Counted from the stretch's first letter, positions 16,114 through 25,242 are shown. The stretch: DNA of 64,000 nt from Endozoicomonas sp. NE40 (GCF_040549045.1 NZ_JBEWTB010000002.1:3241001-3305000), one strand, 5' to 3'. The notes: generated by a model not told the origin, from the letters alone. Made by a program: numbers and translations.

Positions 16114-17400
16114 ATGTCTGATCAAAGTCTTGAATCGTCCATTGGCGAGCCGGATGTCCACCTGCGCTGGACAGCAAAAGATACTGGCTGGATGTTCAGC
16201 CATATTGGCACTGGCATTGGCGCCGGTCTGCTGTACCTTCCCATTAATGCAGGCATTGGTGGCTTCTGGCCCCTGTTGCTGATGGCTCTGATCAGTGGGC
16301 CAATGGTGTATTTCACTCATCGCACCCTGACCCGGTTCTGTCTGGCTTCCAGACATCCCGGCAATGACTTTTCAGCTCATGTTGAAGACACTTTTGGTTC
16401 ATCCGTCTCGAAATGGCTGATGCTGGTTTGTTTCTTGTCGATGTTCCCGGTTTTGCTGCTCTATACCATCGGTATCAGCAATGTGACGGTCAGTTTTCTG
16501 GTCAACCAGCTGGACTGGGCTGAACCCTCACGCTCCCTGATTGTGTTTCTTCTGGTGGTTGCCATGGTGGGAGCCTTTCTGGGGACTGAGCAGAGACTGT
16601 TGAGCCTGTTCCGGCGTATGGTATTTCCATTGACCATTGTGCTGCTTGGTATTGCGGTTTATCTCATTCCACAATGGCAAATGGATTATCTGATGCAGCC
16701 GGTTTCTCTGCAAAAAGGAGCAGAAACCTTCCTGCTGACACTACCGGTGCTGGTGTTCTCTTTTTATCACGCCCCGGTGTGTTCTACTTTTGCCCGGTCT
16801 TACCGACAGGAAAATCCAGACCTTCATGCCTGTATTCGCAAGACCGACAGCATTCATATGCGCAGTGCATCGATACTCCTGGTCATTACCATGTTCTTTG
16901 TTTTTTCCTGTGTAATGGCATTGACGCCAGAACAGCTGGCACAGGCGAAGGCTGAAAATCTTCCAACCCTTTCTGTTCTGGCTAACCAGCCGGGTAATCG
17001 TTTCTTTTCAACGATCACACCACTGATTGCCTTTGTTGCGATTATGACCTCGTTCTTCGGCTTTTTTCTGGGTGTGATAGAGCTTATGAATGGCTTGTTA
17101 AGCCAGGGGTTCCGGTCTTTCCGTCCCGGCAAGGTGGTATCGGCAGGTCATGTTCACAGGGTCAGTCTGTTTATCATTGCCTTAAGCTGCTGGGTGGCTG
17201 GCGTGGGGAACTGGAGCGTTCTGGGTATCATGGAAGCTGTTGTTGCTCCGATGATGGCCATTATTATCTTCTTCCTGCCTATAGCGGGCCTGTACCGGGT
17301 TAAGCAGCTTCAGCGGTATCGAAAGCCCTTCTGGGACCTGTTTGCTCTCGGGGTTGGTACTCTGGTCGTTATTGGTTTTGTTATTTCACAGCTGCTTTAG
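16114..17400 (+). CDS. Aromatic/hydroxy amino acid permease (SdaC/TdcC-like)
   Basis: A 428-residue inner-membrane transporter of the hydroxy/aromatic amino acid permease family, with about 11 hydrophobic segments. The first helix has GTGIGAGLLYLPINAG, the family's unwound substrate and proton site. The serine/threonine permeases SdaC and TdcC are the nearest types I can recall, but the substrate cannot be fixed by eye. ATG 16114 is chosen because GGGAGG lies seven bases upstream and the family starts with a short hydrophilic tail; the open frame continues up to 16018. It stands alone and is convergent with the TrmO-like gene. Confidence 0.85.
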   Translation: MSDQSLESSIGEPDVHLRWTAKDTGWMFSHIGTGIGAGLLYLPINAGIGGFWPLLLMALISGPMVYFTHRTLTRFCLASRHPGNDFSAHVEDTFGSSVSKWLMLVCFLSMFPVLLLYTIGISNVTVSFLVNQLDWAEPSRSLIVFLLVVAMVGAFLGTEQRLLSLFRRMVFPLTIVLLGIAVYLIPQWQMDYLMQPVSLQKGAETFLLTLPVLVFSFYHAPVCSTFARSYRQENPDLHACIRKTDSIHMRSASILLVITMFFVFSCVMALTPEQLAQAKAENLPTLSVLANQPGNRFFSTITPLIAFVAIMTSFFGFFLGVIELMNGLLSQGFRSFRPGKVVSAGHVHRVSLFIIALSCWVAGVGNWSVLGIMEAVVAPMMAIIIFFLPIAGLYRVKQLQRYRKPFWDLFALGVGTLVVIGFVISQLL

Positions 17401-17419
17401 CTCATGGTGAATCGTACGG

Positions 17420-17481
17420 CCTGAGTCACCGGAAAGAGACTCAGGTTACTGGTTCTATCAGCTACATTTCTTTCCGGTGAC
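17420..17481. repeat. Two overlapping, mutually exclusive inverted repeats
   Basis: CCTGAGTC (17420-17427) can pair with GACTCAGG (17438-17445). GTCACCGGAAAGA (17425-17437) can pair perfectly with TCTTTCCGGTGAC (17469-17481). The two stems share bases and cannot form together. They lie between convergent genes and may be a bidirectional terminator; no T run follows. Confidence 0.6.
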
Positions 17482-17497
17482 AGTCTGGTTCGCTCTA

Positions 17498-17893
17498 CTA
17501 TCCGTTTATTGAAGGCTTAATATCAACAATCTGAGTGCCATTCAGGCAGTCCAGTCCCCTGACCATAATCTTGCCCTCTGCAATAACCACAATGGTCAGC
17601 TTTGCCAGACCAATCGGGTTTGGTCGATGAGGCGAGCGCAATGCAAAGGTTCCCGGCAGCTTTTCGCCATCATGACGGAAATGCGGCTTTTCCTGCATAA
17701 CGGTTCTGTCGGAATCGTGAAGCCAGTAAAGAATGTCGATACTCTCTCCCGGTTTCAAACCTCTGATGCCTGCCTTATATTGATCGTCAAGATGCAGCTC
17801 ACACAAAGGGCCTGAAGTGTTATCAATATTGTTTGGGCATTCTGCCAGAGTGTTGTATGGGGTAGTAATTGTGCCAATACTAACGATATTCAT
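17498..17893 (-). CDS. TrmO/TsaA-family tRNA methyltransferase-like protein
   Basis: A 131-residue single-domain protein of the TsaA-like fold. TrmO methylates N6 of threonylcarbamoyl-adenosine at tRNA position 37 using S-adenosylmethionine. The signature FALRSPHRPNPIGLAKL is present, together with the N-terminal IGTITTPYNT and the C-terminal GLDCLNGTQIVDIKP. It is much shorter than E. coli TrmO (about 235 residues), lacking the C-terminal extension, so it belongs to the short branch whose substrate is less certain. The ATG at 17893 is preceded by a weak A-rich site. It is convergent with the permease. Confidence 0.82.
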   Translation of the reverse strand: MNIVSIGTITTPYNTLAECPNNIDNTSGPLCELHLDDQYKAGIRGLKPGESIDILYWLHDSDRTVMQEKPHFRHDGEKLPGTFALRSPHRPNPIGLAKLTIVVIAEGKIMVRGLDCLNGTQIVDIKPSING

Positions 17894-17928
17894 TTTCTTT
17901 ACCAGACAAAGAGTTGCTAACAGGAGTA

Positions 17929-18150
17929 TTAAAAGGTTTGCTGCCAGTCAGACGTATACCAGTGTTTTGCATTCGACATGATGCTTTCCTGCCAGTTTTG
18001 TGATGGTATAGAAGCTGGTTCCTGGAGCAGTCGAGTTACATTGTCTGATAAAGACCTGCGCTGCGGAACAGGACAATATTCCCCAGGTGTTGCACTATCT
18101 TCCGATTCTGCTTCCGGCCATGGGAACAAACAGTCATAGACAGAAAGCAA
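17929..18150 (-). CDS. Possible small orphan, 73 aa
   Basis: An open frame between the TrmO-like gene and araC-type gene, read from a TTG at 18150. It is Pro/Ser/Trp-rich, with no hydrophobic segment and no recognised motif. There is no clear ribosome site. It could equally be part of the regulatory spacer. Confidence 0.3.
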   Translation of the reverse strand: MLSVYDCLFPWPEAESEDSATPGEYCPVPQRRSLSDNVTRLLQEPASIPSQNWQESIMSNAKHWYTSDWQQTF

Positions 18151-18222
18151 AAAATATCGTTTGCAATCCCAGTTAAATTACCTTCCACTCTGAACGATTT
18201 TATTGGTCAAAGATGTACGCAC

Positions 18223-19059
18223 ATGCTTGAGGTAAAAAAGCTGCCGACTGGAACCCTTCTTGATATAGAGAATGTGAAAAAAACGGACGGGATAGAGTCC
18301 ATTGAGCCGCACCGGCATCAGTATTTTGAAATCTTCTGGGTAATATCAGGGGAAGGAAGCCACAGCATAGATTTTATGAATTATCCGCTTTGTAGCGGAT
18401 TGATCTATTTCATCACTCCGGGTCAGGTGCATCATGTTCATGACTTGCCTGATGGCCTGTATGCGATCTCCTTTTGCTCAAGTCTGATCAGTTCCGATTT
18501 TCGTAGCCAGAAAATACTGGAGCAAATTTTTTTCAACAACCGTTCCTATCATCCGTCTATCTCCGTCGACAGCCGTGGCAAACAGGCTCTGAAAAAGTTA
18601 CTGGAAATTTTGAGTACAGAGTTGGGCAGCCCGGACTGTGATAATGAGCTGATCAATATGTTGTTCACAGGCTTTTTACGCTACCTGATGCGCTATCAGC
18701 CGGTAAGGGATGATATTCCAAAAGCCAACGACGAAAGAATGACCTTCCTTTTGTCATTAATAGACAGTCACTACACAGATAGGAGGAATGCGGATTTTTA
18801 TGCCGACAAACTGTCGTTAGGCAGTAAGCGGGTGAACGAACTAAGCCAGAAATATTTCAGCAAAACGGTTACTCAGCTCATTCATGAAAAAATCCTGGTC
18901 GAAGCCAGACGACAGTTAGCTTTTACTACCAGGACGGTAAAAGCTATCTCCTATGATCTTGGTTATCAGGATGTAGCCTATTTCAGTCGTTTTTATAAGA
19001 AAGCCACTGGCGAATCACCCCAGGACTTCAGGCACAACTGGTTCAGGAGTTCTGGGTAA
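18223..19059 (+). CDS. AraC-family transcriptional regulator
   Basis: A 278-residue one-component regulator. The N-terminal cupin domain shows HRHQYFEIFWVISGEGSH and FITPGQVHHV, the usual ligand-binding barrel of this family. The C-terminal part holds two helix-turn-helix units: LSLGSKRVNELSQKYFSKT, then AISYDLGYQDVAYFSRFYKK, the well-conserved second AraC recognition block, ending in GESPQDFR. It should activate or repress a promoter in response to a small molecule. The neighbours (TrmO-like protein, SgrR-type regulator convergent) do not show the target. ATG 18223 follows a weak A/G-rich stretch. Confidence 0.9.
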   Translation: MLEVKKLPTGTLLDIENVKKTDGIESIEPHRHQYFEIFWVISGEGSHSIDFMNYPLCSGLIYFITPGQVHHVHDLPDGLYAISFCSSLISSDFRSQKILEQIFFNNRSYHPSISVDSRGKQALKKLLEILSTELGSPDCDNELINMLFTGFLRYLMRYQPVRDDIPKANDERMTFLLSLIDSHYTDRRNADFYADKLSLGSKRVNELSQKYFSKTVTQLIHEKILVEARRQLAFTTRTVKAISYDLGYQDVAYFSRFYKKATGESPQDFRHNWFRSSG

Positions 19060-19230
19060 GCGACTATTGTTTAACGGGTGATGAGCCAGATGCGTTGATC
19101 TCGCATATTTCATAACCGCACTTCAGTGGTAGTCTGTACATCGGAGAGTTCATCTCAAGAATGTGGTATCAACCTGTTTGAAACGCCACCATTTTCTTCA
19201 CTCTTCATTCATCTTCTGATTTTTCGGGCT

Positions 19231-20970
19231 TCAATGCTGCTGTTTTGTCATCCACACTTCCCGAATGTCGGGCCAGCCCCATTCCGTCATGGTGACATCC
19301 TGCAAAATATCCTGAAAATGGAGGCTCTGCCACTGATGGTAAAAAGGCATCAGCCAGCACTCGGAAATCATGGTAACTGCCAGATATTCCAGTTTTTTCA
19401 GGTAGTCGCTTAATGGTGTCGTCTGTCGTATAGCCAGTAACTGCTGTTTCAGCCAGTTATGGGCGTCTGTACTGATCATACTGTTGAGCAGCGGATCGGA
19501 TAAAAACCATCGAAAGGCTGACGACGGTCGGTTGTCGTCCAGATTGGTGCTGCAAATAACCAGACTCTCTTTCAGGCTCGACACTTTATCCTTACATTGC
19601 AACGTCGCCAGAGAATAAGTGCGTATGGAACACTGGATGCCGGACTGATCTAGCAGCTGCTTGACAGAGGTTGCTGTTTTTCTGACGTCGTACTGGTCAT
19701 AAACGGCAATGTCCAGCCGTTCAGGAAGAGGAACTTTTGTCGGTTGTGGTTTTCTGACTGGCCCCCAGAATGGCAGCAGGTTGAGCGCGATCTGTATACC
19801 AGTGCTGGTTTCAGGTGTTGCCAGCTGCAGAAGCTGTTCGGGGTGCAGGCAGGCGGTTAACCAGCGGCGCTGCTCCAGGCTTAATGGTTGGGGACTGTTC
19901 TGATTGAATAAAAGGTAGATACAGCCGTACTCCAGCTGTCTTTGTTCAGCACTGCCAGACACTGAATCAGTCTGATGGCTTTCCAGTGAGTACTGGCAGC
20001 GGGTAAAAGCAGTGCCGGTCAGCTCCATCAGCTCCCTGCCTTCATGAGGAACATTCCAGATAGTGACCTCATCGGGCAGCGCCCGGCAATGGTAGTAATC
20101 AGAAAAGGCTGCCAGCTGCAGCCGCTGATTGTGTTCGGTGACCTGAAAAGCCCCGCTTCCAGTGACCTGGCGCAGTGACGATTGTTGTATCTGTTCCGGT
20201 GGCTGAATGGCATATCGGGTATCGGCCAGCAGGCCGTGGAAACCAAAGTCTGGTGTATTCAGGGTAAATTCAAGACACAGGCTCTGTTTGGCGACTACGC
20301 TGTGGAGGTGTGCAAGTTCGGCCTGATAAAGAGGCAGAGCCTGAAGGTTTTCGAACAGACTGACCAGACAGTGAGCGTCAATTTTGTCGCCATTGTGAAA
20401 ACTGAGGTTGGGCCTGAGATAAAACGTCCAGACACTGGCTGATTCGTTATGTTGCCAATGGTGCGCCAGCCCCGGAGAAATCGTGCCTTCCGGAGAACAG
20501 TACACCAGGTTGGCAAACACTTGTCGTAGAAAAAAGCGTTCGCTGTTGCGCTGTGGCAGATGTGGCAGAAGAGGGCCAAAGGCTCTGGGGTACGTCAGCT
20601 GCAGGTGTAACTGACCGGAACGGTTGCTGGCACCGGAGGTTTCCCTTAGCAGCTTACCGAAGACACTGTGATCATTATCCAGAAACTCCAGAGCCTGATT
20701 GTAATGGCTCTGTTCAATCAGTTTGTGGGCAACCCGTTGTTGCAGTTCGTCCACTGTGTAGTTCAGATGGAGTAACGAGCGTTGGTTGCGCCCAGCATTT
20801 GGTTGCCAGTAGAGCCACTGAAGTGTCTGCATTTCTCTGAGCAGGTTTCTTGCATGGCGTTTACTGGTGATGAAACAGCTGGCGACTTCGTCCAGACTGA
20901 CCCGGCAATCCTGACCAGTCCCCAGCTTTGCCAGCCTTCGGTAGTATTGAAAGCGCTTTAATTCGACCAA
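19231..20970 (-). CDS. SgrR-type regulator with solute-binding domain
   Basis: A 579-residue regulator: an N-terminal winged helix (residues 1-110, including CFITSKRHARNLLREMQTLQW) and a C-terminal domain like oligopeptide-binding proteins (SBP_bac_5; VFANLVYCSPEGTISPGLA, WTFYLRPNLSFHNGDKI). This is the architecture of SgrR, which in E. coli controls the SgrS small RNA under sugar-phosphate stress. Family members regulate various transporters, so the ligand is unknown here. The C-terminus is followed by the convergent AraC gene. Divergent from it is a 67-residue orphan. The start ATG at 20970 opens MVELKRFQYYRRL. Confidence 0.83.
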   Translation of the reverse strand: MVELKRFQYYRRLAKLGTGQDCRVSLDEVASCFITSKRHARNLLREMQTLQWLYWQPNAGRNQRSLLHLNYTVDELQQRVAHKLIEQSHYNQALEFLDNDHSVFGKLLRETSGASNRSGQLHLQLTYPRAFGPLLPHLPQRNSERFFLRQVFANLVYCSPEGTISPGLAHHWQHNESASVWTFYLRPNLSFHNGDKIDAHCLVSLFENLQALPLYQAELAHLHSVVAKQSLCLEFTLNTPDFGFHGLLADTRYAIQPPEQIQQSSLRQVTGSGAFQVTEHNQRLQLAAFSDYYHCRALPDEVTIWNVPHEGRELMELTGTAFTRCQYSLESHQTDSVSGSAEQRQLEYGCIYLLFNQNSPQPLSLEQRRWLTACLHPEQLLQLATPETSTGIQIALNLLPFWGPVRKPQPTKVPLPERLDIAVYDQYDVRKTATSVKQLLDQSGIQCSIRTYSLATLQCKDKVSSLKESLVICSTNLDDNRPSSAFRWFLSDPLLNSMISTDAHNWLKQQLLAIRQTTPLSDYLKKLEYLAVTMISECWLMPFYHQWQSLHFQDILQDVTMTEWGWPDIREVWMTKQQH

Positions 20971-21172
20971 AACAGGAACTCCTTAATCCATGTTTTTCCC
21001 TGTTTTTGCCTTTTTTGGGTCTTTCAGGGAAGTGTGAGTGGATTTTAGCGGAAATGAGGAAAAGTAAAACAAAGAATGAGCTGTTTTTTGCTTCCTTATA
21101 TAGTCTGATAATGGCCACATCTTGAAGCAAAAGCCTGAATCAATAGCTGGAGCAATAGCGAGGAGCTGACAG

Positions 21173-21376
21173 ATGTTGAAAACACTTAACTCTATCAAAA
21201 AGCGTTTTCCTGACCTTGGTGGTCAACCATTAGTGCATTTCTATCAGCAGGCTCTGGTCAATACCCGTTCAACTGTGCTGCAGGAACTGCTTAAGCAGTT
21301 GTTTGAAGTCAATCAGTGGGAATTGCCGGAACCGTTCCAGGAGAAAAAAGTCAGGGAAACCCTTGATGATGTTTAA
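21173..21376 (+). CDS. Small orphan protein, 67 aa, divergent from the SgrR-type gene
   Basis: Not recognised. ATG 21173 follows GAGGAG at good spacing, so translation is credible. The protein is helical and amphipathic: MLKTLNSIKKRF, then QPLVHFYQQALVN, LQELLKQLFEVNQW, and an acidic end. No membrane segment. It is divergent from the SgrR-type regulator and 35 bases ahead of the VOC-family gene, probably in the same transcript. Since the position corresponds to where sgrS/sgrT lies in enterics, a regulatory link is possible, but no sequence similarity to SgrT is apparent. Confidence 0.6.
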   Translation: MLKTLNSIKKRFPDLGGQPLVHFYQQALVNTRSTVLQELLKQLFEVNQWELPEPFQEKKVRETLDDV

Positions 21377-21411
21377 CGCTTTTATGGAAAAGCTATGTTT
21401 GTGGGAACACT

Positions 21412-21801
21412 ATGAAAATTGAACATGTTGCCGTCTGGTCGCAGGATATAGAGCGTCTTAAAACCTTTTATGAACGGTATTTTTCAGCCCGTTCCAATGA
21501 AAAATACCATAACGCGAAGAAAGGATTTTCTTCTTACTTCCTCAGTTTTGATACCGGAGCTCGCCTGGAAATCATGGAAATGAAGGCGGTCCCGGGTTCG
21601 AAGGATGATCCGTACCAGCAGTTTACCGGTCTGATCCATCTGGCAATGTCTGTAGGGTCTGAAGCGGAGGTTGACCGTTTGACAGCAAAGCTGGCTGAAG
21701 AGGGCTACGAGGTACTGGACGGGCCAAGACGAACCGGTGATGGTTATTACGAGAGTGTGGTGTTTGACCCGGATAAGAACAGAATTGAGATAACGGCTTA
21801 A
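21412..21801 (+). CDS. VOC-family (glyoxalase/dioxygenase fold) protein
   Basis: A 129-residue vicinal-oxygen-chelate protein made of two beta-alpha-beta-beta-beta units. Metal-ligand positions are visible as His in IEHVAVW, Glu in RLEIME, His in LIHLAMSVG and Glu in NRIEIT, which is the glyoxalase I-like set. This suggests a metal enzyme acting on a small molecule; the substrate cannot be named. The Lys/Gly-rich loop NAKKGFSSYFLSF resembles lactoylglutathione lyase-like members. The ATG at 21412 starts MKIEHVAVW as is common. It follows the small orphan closely and precedes the Kef-type antiporter by about 100 bases. Confidence 0.85.
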   Translation: MKIEHVAVWSQDIERLKTFYERYFSARSNEKYHNAKKGFSSYFLSFDTGARLEIMEMKAVPGSKDDPYQQFTGLIHLAMSVGSEAEVDRLTAKLAEEGYEVLDGPRRTGDGYYESVVFDPDKNRIEITA

Positions 21802-21906
21802 TGGGTTGCGTCAGGTCAACCCCTTCCCCAGCGGTTTCCCTTATCTTGTGGGCATCATAACAACACTTTAGAACGAACCAGAGGTTTGCAGGGGAAGAAG
21901 TCACCA

Positions 21907-23538
21907 ATGTTCGACAGCGTGTTCCTTCAGATTGGCCTTATTGTCGGGTTAGCGTCGCTGGGAGGCGTTCTGGCCCTTTATTTGAAACAACCATTGATCG
22001 TTGCATTTATTGTACTTGGGGTTGTGCTGGGACCTTCGGGTATTTCTCTGGTGGAAGCCAGCAGTGAAATCGAGCTGTTTGCCCGGCTGGGCATTTCGCT
22101 GTTGCTGTTTGTGGTCGGATTGAAACTGGATATCAAGGTTATCCGGACGGTAGGGCCAGTGGCGCTGGCGTCTGGCCTTGGGCAGGTCTTTTTTACTTCG
22201 GCGATCGGTTTCCTTATTGCCATTGCTCTGGGCATGCCAGTGGTTTCTGCGGTGTATGTTGCACTGGCCCTGACCTTTTCCAGCACCATTATTATTGTCA
22301 AAATCCTGTCCGACAAACGCGAAGTCAATACACTCCATGGACGCATTGCGGTCGGCTTTCTGATTGTTCAGGATATCGTGGTCGTGCTGGTGATGATCGG
22401 CCTGATGGCGGTGGGTCAGGCAACTGGCGAGATCAGTCTGGGGCAGGAAGCCGTCAATATTCTGCTGAAAGGCATTTTGATGCTGGTGGCTGTCGCGTTA
22501 CTGATGCGATTTGTTCTGCCCGGTTCCCTGAAACATATTGCCCGTTCTTCTGAACTGCTGGTTCTTTTTTCTATTGGCTGGGCTGTGCTGGGCGCCTCTG
22601 TGGGGCATGCCCTTGGTTTCAGTAAAGAGGTCGGGGCGTTTCTGGCGGGTATCTCCATTGCCTCTACACCTTACCGGGAACAGATTGCCGCCCGGCTGGT
22701 GAGCCTGCGGGACTTCCTGCTGCTGTTTTTCTTTATTGAACTGGGTAGTGGCCTGGATATGAGCCTTTTATCCACCCAGGTACCTGCAGCGTTGCTGTTT
22801 TCAGCCTTTGTTTTGCTGGGCAACCCTTTGATTGTAATGACCATCATGGGCTTTATGGGCTATCGCAAACGAACCGGTTTTCTTGCGGGTTTGACGGTGG
22901 CACAGATTTCAGAGTTTTCCCTGATTCTTGCAGCACTGGGGTTAAGCCTTGGGCATATTTCTGAAAGTACCGTGGGGCTGATTACCCTGGTGGGTTTGAT
23001 CACCATCAGCGTTTCAACTTACATGATGCTGTACTCACAACCGCTGTTTGAGCGACTGTCGCCGTATTTATCCCGGTTTGAGAAAACAGTCGCTAACCGG
23101 GAAACTGGCCACGATGAAGACGACGAACCTGTCGATATGATCATGATCGGCATAGGGCGTTTCGGGGCGGTGCTGGCAGAGAACCTTCAACAACAGGGCA
23201 AAAGGGTGCTGGCGATCGACTATGACCCGCGTACGGTCGAACAGTTCGCTCAGGCAGGCTTTTCCATGCATTACGGCGATATAGAAGACCCTGAGCTGAT
23301 TGCCGGAACGTCACTGGATTCTGTCCAGTGTATTATCAGCACCATCAGGGATCGCTCCCTGAACAAGGCTCTGCTGGAGAACCTTAATGCCCTGGGGTAT
23401 CAGGGGCGGACAGTTATCTGTGTGGACAGTACCGAAGATGTGCAACGCTTCCGGGATTACGGATCGGACTATGTATTAAGCCCTTATGCAGATTCTGCCC
23501 ATCAGGCGGCTGATAAAATAATGGCACTTGAGGCCTGA
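21907..23538 (+). CDS. Kef-type cation:proton antiporter with RCK domain
   Basis: A 543-residue CPA2-family antiporter. About twelve membrane segments (residues 5-380) include the family blocks LGVVLGPSG, LLFVVGLKLD and FSSTIIIVKILSDKRE. The C-terminal cytoplasmic RCK/TrkA-N domain starts DMIMIGIGRFGAVLAENL with a Rossmann GxGxxG and an acidic residue at the end of strand two (AIDYDPR), consistent with NAD(H) binding. It is likely a potassium or sodium/proton antiporter (YbaL/KefB group). ATG 21907 is chosen because of the GGGGAAG site upstream; the frame extends to 21886. There is no KefF/KefG-like partner next to it. Confidence 0.88.
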   Translation: MFDSVFLQIGLIVGLASLGGVLALYLKQPLIVAFIVLGVVLGPSGISLVEASSEIELFARLGISLLLFVVGLKLDIKVIRTVGPVALASGLGQVFFTSAIGFLIAIALGMPVVSAVYVALALTFSSTIIIVKILSDKREVNTLHGRIAVGFLIVQDIVVVLVMIGLMAVGQATGEISLGQEAVNILLKGILMLVAVALLMRFVLPGSLKHIARSSELLVLFSIGWAVLGASVGHALGFSKEVGAFLAGISIASTPYREQIAARLVSLRDFLLLFFFIELGSGLDMSLLSTQVPAALLFSAFVLLGNPLIVMTIMGFMGYRKRTGFLAGLTVAQISEFSLILAALGLSLGHISESTVGLITLVGLITISVSTYMMLYSQPLFERLSPYLSRFEKTVANRETGHDEDDEPVDMIMIGIGRFGAVLAENLQQQGKRVLAIDYDPRTVEQFAQAGFSMHYGDIEDPELIAGTSLDSVQCIISTIRDRSLNKALLENLNALGYQGRTVICVDSTEDVQRFRDYGSDYVLSPYADSAHQAADKIMALEA

Positions 23539-23591
23539 TTAAAAGTAGTCTTGTGGCTCCATAGGTATTTCGGAACTGGTTTATACAAGTC

Positions 23592-23622
23592 GGGTTATCA
23601 ATTATTTTTAAATTGATAACCC
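23592..23622. terminator. Hairpin between convergent genes
   Basis: A perfect 12-bp stem (GGGTTATCAATT/AATTGATAACCC) with an ATTTTTA loop sits between the antiporter and the convergent KamA gene; probable bidirectional end of transcription. Confidence 0.65.
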
Positions 23623-23640
23623 TTAACTTCTACGACTTAA

Positions 23641-25011
23641 TTAAGCGCCGCGAGCCTTACACATTGCTTTGTACTCATCTTCGAAGAAGAATTTCTCTTC
23701 ACCGAAGGCTGGCTTCAGATCGTCCAGCCAGGTCGCTTCTTCGTCGTATTTAGCAAAGAACGGACGGTAGCACCAGTCCGGATTACGACCCTGCAGGAAG
23801 CGCAGAACGAACACTTTCTCGCCGTTAACTTCAGTGATGCCAGTGATCTCTACTTTACCAGGGCCCGCGCTCATGGATGGCCCACGAACAGTACGACCCA
23901 GGCCAGACATGCGGATGATGGCTGCCTGATAGATTTCGTACGCTTTGTACAGCGGGATTTCGAAGTAGTGCTTGGCACCGGTGTCACGGGCTACAAAGAA
24001 GTAGTAAGGAACGATGCCCATGGACAGCTGAGTCTGCCAGTTCTTCACCCATACATCCGGGTTGTCGTTGATGTGGCGGGTCAGGGGAGCCTGAGCGCGA
24101 ATGTTGACGCCAGTGGCACGGATGCGTTTAACGGCTTCTTTACATACGTCAGTTTTCAGCTCCGCGTAGTGGTCGAAGTGGGCCATAAACGCCAGGTGCT
24201 TGCCGCCGTCTACCATTTTCTTGAACAGTTCCAGCAACTCTTGTGCATCGTCGTCAGCGGTAAAGCGGTATGGCCAGAAGGTCAGGGTCTTGGAGCCGAT
24301 ACGGATATTTTTGATGTGATCGAATTCTGGCTGCAGCAGAGGCTCCAGATATTCTTTTACCAGCTTGGTCTTCATAACCAGCGGATCACCACCGGTGAAG
24401 AGCAGGTCGGTAACTTCTTTGTGCTCTTTCAGGTAAGCGTGCATGGTGGACGCTTCGGTCGCTGCCATTTTCAGGTCGCTGTCACCAATGAACTGCGCCC
24501 AGCGGAAACAGAAAGTACAGTAGCTGTGGCAGGTCTGACCCTGGCTTGGGAAGTACAGCGCGGTTTCACGGTATTTGTGCTGCATGCCCTGAACCGGCTT
24601 GCCGTCAACCATAGGGGCATTCATTGCCAGCTGACCGGCAGGATGCGGGTTCATGCTCAGCTGAATTTCGTGGGCTGCTTTTTTGATGGTCTCGCGGCTT
24701 GCTTCTGCAGCGTGCAGCTCTGCCATCAGATCAAAATCGCCTGCTTTCAGCATTTCCTTTTGCGGGAACATCAGGCGGAAAACCGGATCGTTAGGGATAT
24801 CGTTCCAGTCGATCAGTTCGTTCACAACATATTCGTTTACGCGGAAGGGCATAACACTTGCCACAACCTTGATCTCGAACTGCATGGCTTCAGGCAGCTG
24901 ACGGAACTGCTCGATCATGTCAATGTTACGTTCGGTGTAAACGGTATACGGACGTGCTGCGTCGGTGTTGGAAGACGCAATTAACTGTTCAGCCTGAGTA
25001 TAAGCGTTCAA
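23641..25011 (-). CDS. KamA-family radical SAM aminomutase
   Basis: A 456-residue radical S-adenosylmethionine protein of the lysine 2,3-aminomutase family. The iron-sulfur motif CHSYCTFCF (CxxxCxxC) near residue 180 is followed by the SAM-binding LLFTGGDPLV, and the region RGPSMSAGPGKVEITG contains the lysine expected to hold pyridoxal phosphate. It would move an amino group from C2 to C3 of an amino acid. It is longer than EpmB (about 340 residues) and has no EF-P or epmA neighbour, so it is probably a metabolic aminomutase, for instance for beta-amino-acid osmolytes. The start is a TTG at 25011, with AGGAG five bases upstream. Convergent with the Kef-type gene. Confidence 0.82.
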   Translation of the reverse strand: MNAYTQAEQLIASSNTDAARPYTVYTERNIDMIEQFRQLPEAMQFEIKVVASVMPFRVNEYVVNELIDWNDIPNDPVFRLMFPQKEMLKAGDFDLMAELHAAEASRETIKKAAHEIQLSMNPHPAGQLAMNAPMVDGKPVQGMQHKYRETALYFPSQGQTCHSYCTFCFRWAQFIGDSDLKMAATEASTMHAYLKEHKEVTDLLFTGGDPLVMKTKLVKEYLEPLLQPEFDHIKNIRIGSKTLTFWPYRFTADDDAQELLELFKKMVDGGKHLAFMAHFDHYAELKTDVCKEAVKRIRATGVNIRAQAPLTRHINDNPDVWVKNWQTQLSMGIVPYYFFVARDTGAKHYFEIPLYKAYEIYQAAIIRMSGLGRTVRGPSMSAGPGKVEITGITEVNGEKVFVLRFLQGRNPDWCYRPFFAKYDEEATWLDDLKPAFGEEKFFFEDEYKAMCKARGA

Positions 25012-25202
25012 ATCAGCTCCTCTGTTTTTGTGTGAGGTATGAAGGGTGGCTGGATTTTTCCATAGTTGGAGCAAAACTGATATGCGATAAATCCATTATT
25101 GTAACTGGGGTTTTATTCGTATGAGGACGTATGTTTGAAGGTGTTAATTAGTGGATGTGTATAGTGTTTGTAGCGAATTCCGAGAGGGAGATTCTACTGG
25201 TC

Positions 25203-25242
25203 AGAGCCATCAGCCTGTTGAGAGCCATCAGCCTATTGAGAG
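25203..25242. repeat. Two tandem 18-bp units plus a partial third
   Basis: AGAGCCATCAGCCTGTTG is followed directly by AGAGCCATCAGCCTATTG and AGAG. It lies in the spacer between kamA and the bactofilin gene; no coding role seen. Confidence 0.8.

Noticed and set aside
23641..25011. Assignment of the radical SAM gene to epmB
   Set aside because: The protein is over 100 residues longer than EpmB and has no efp or epmA neighbour.
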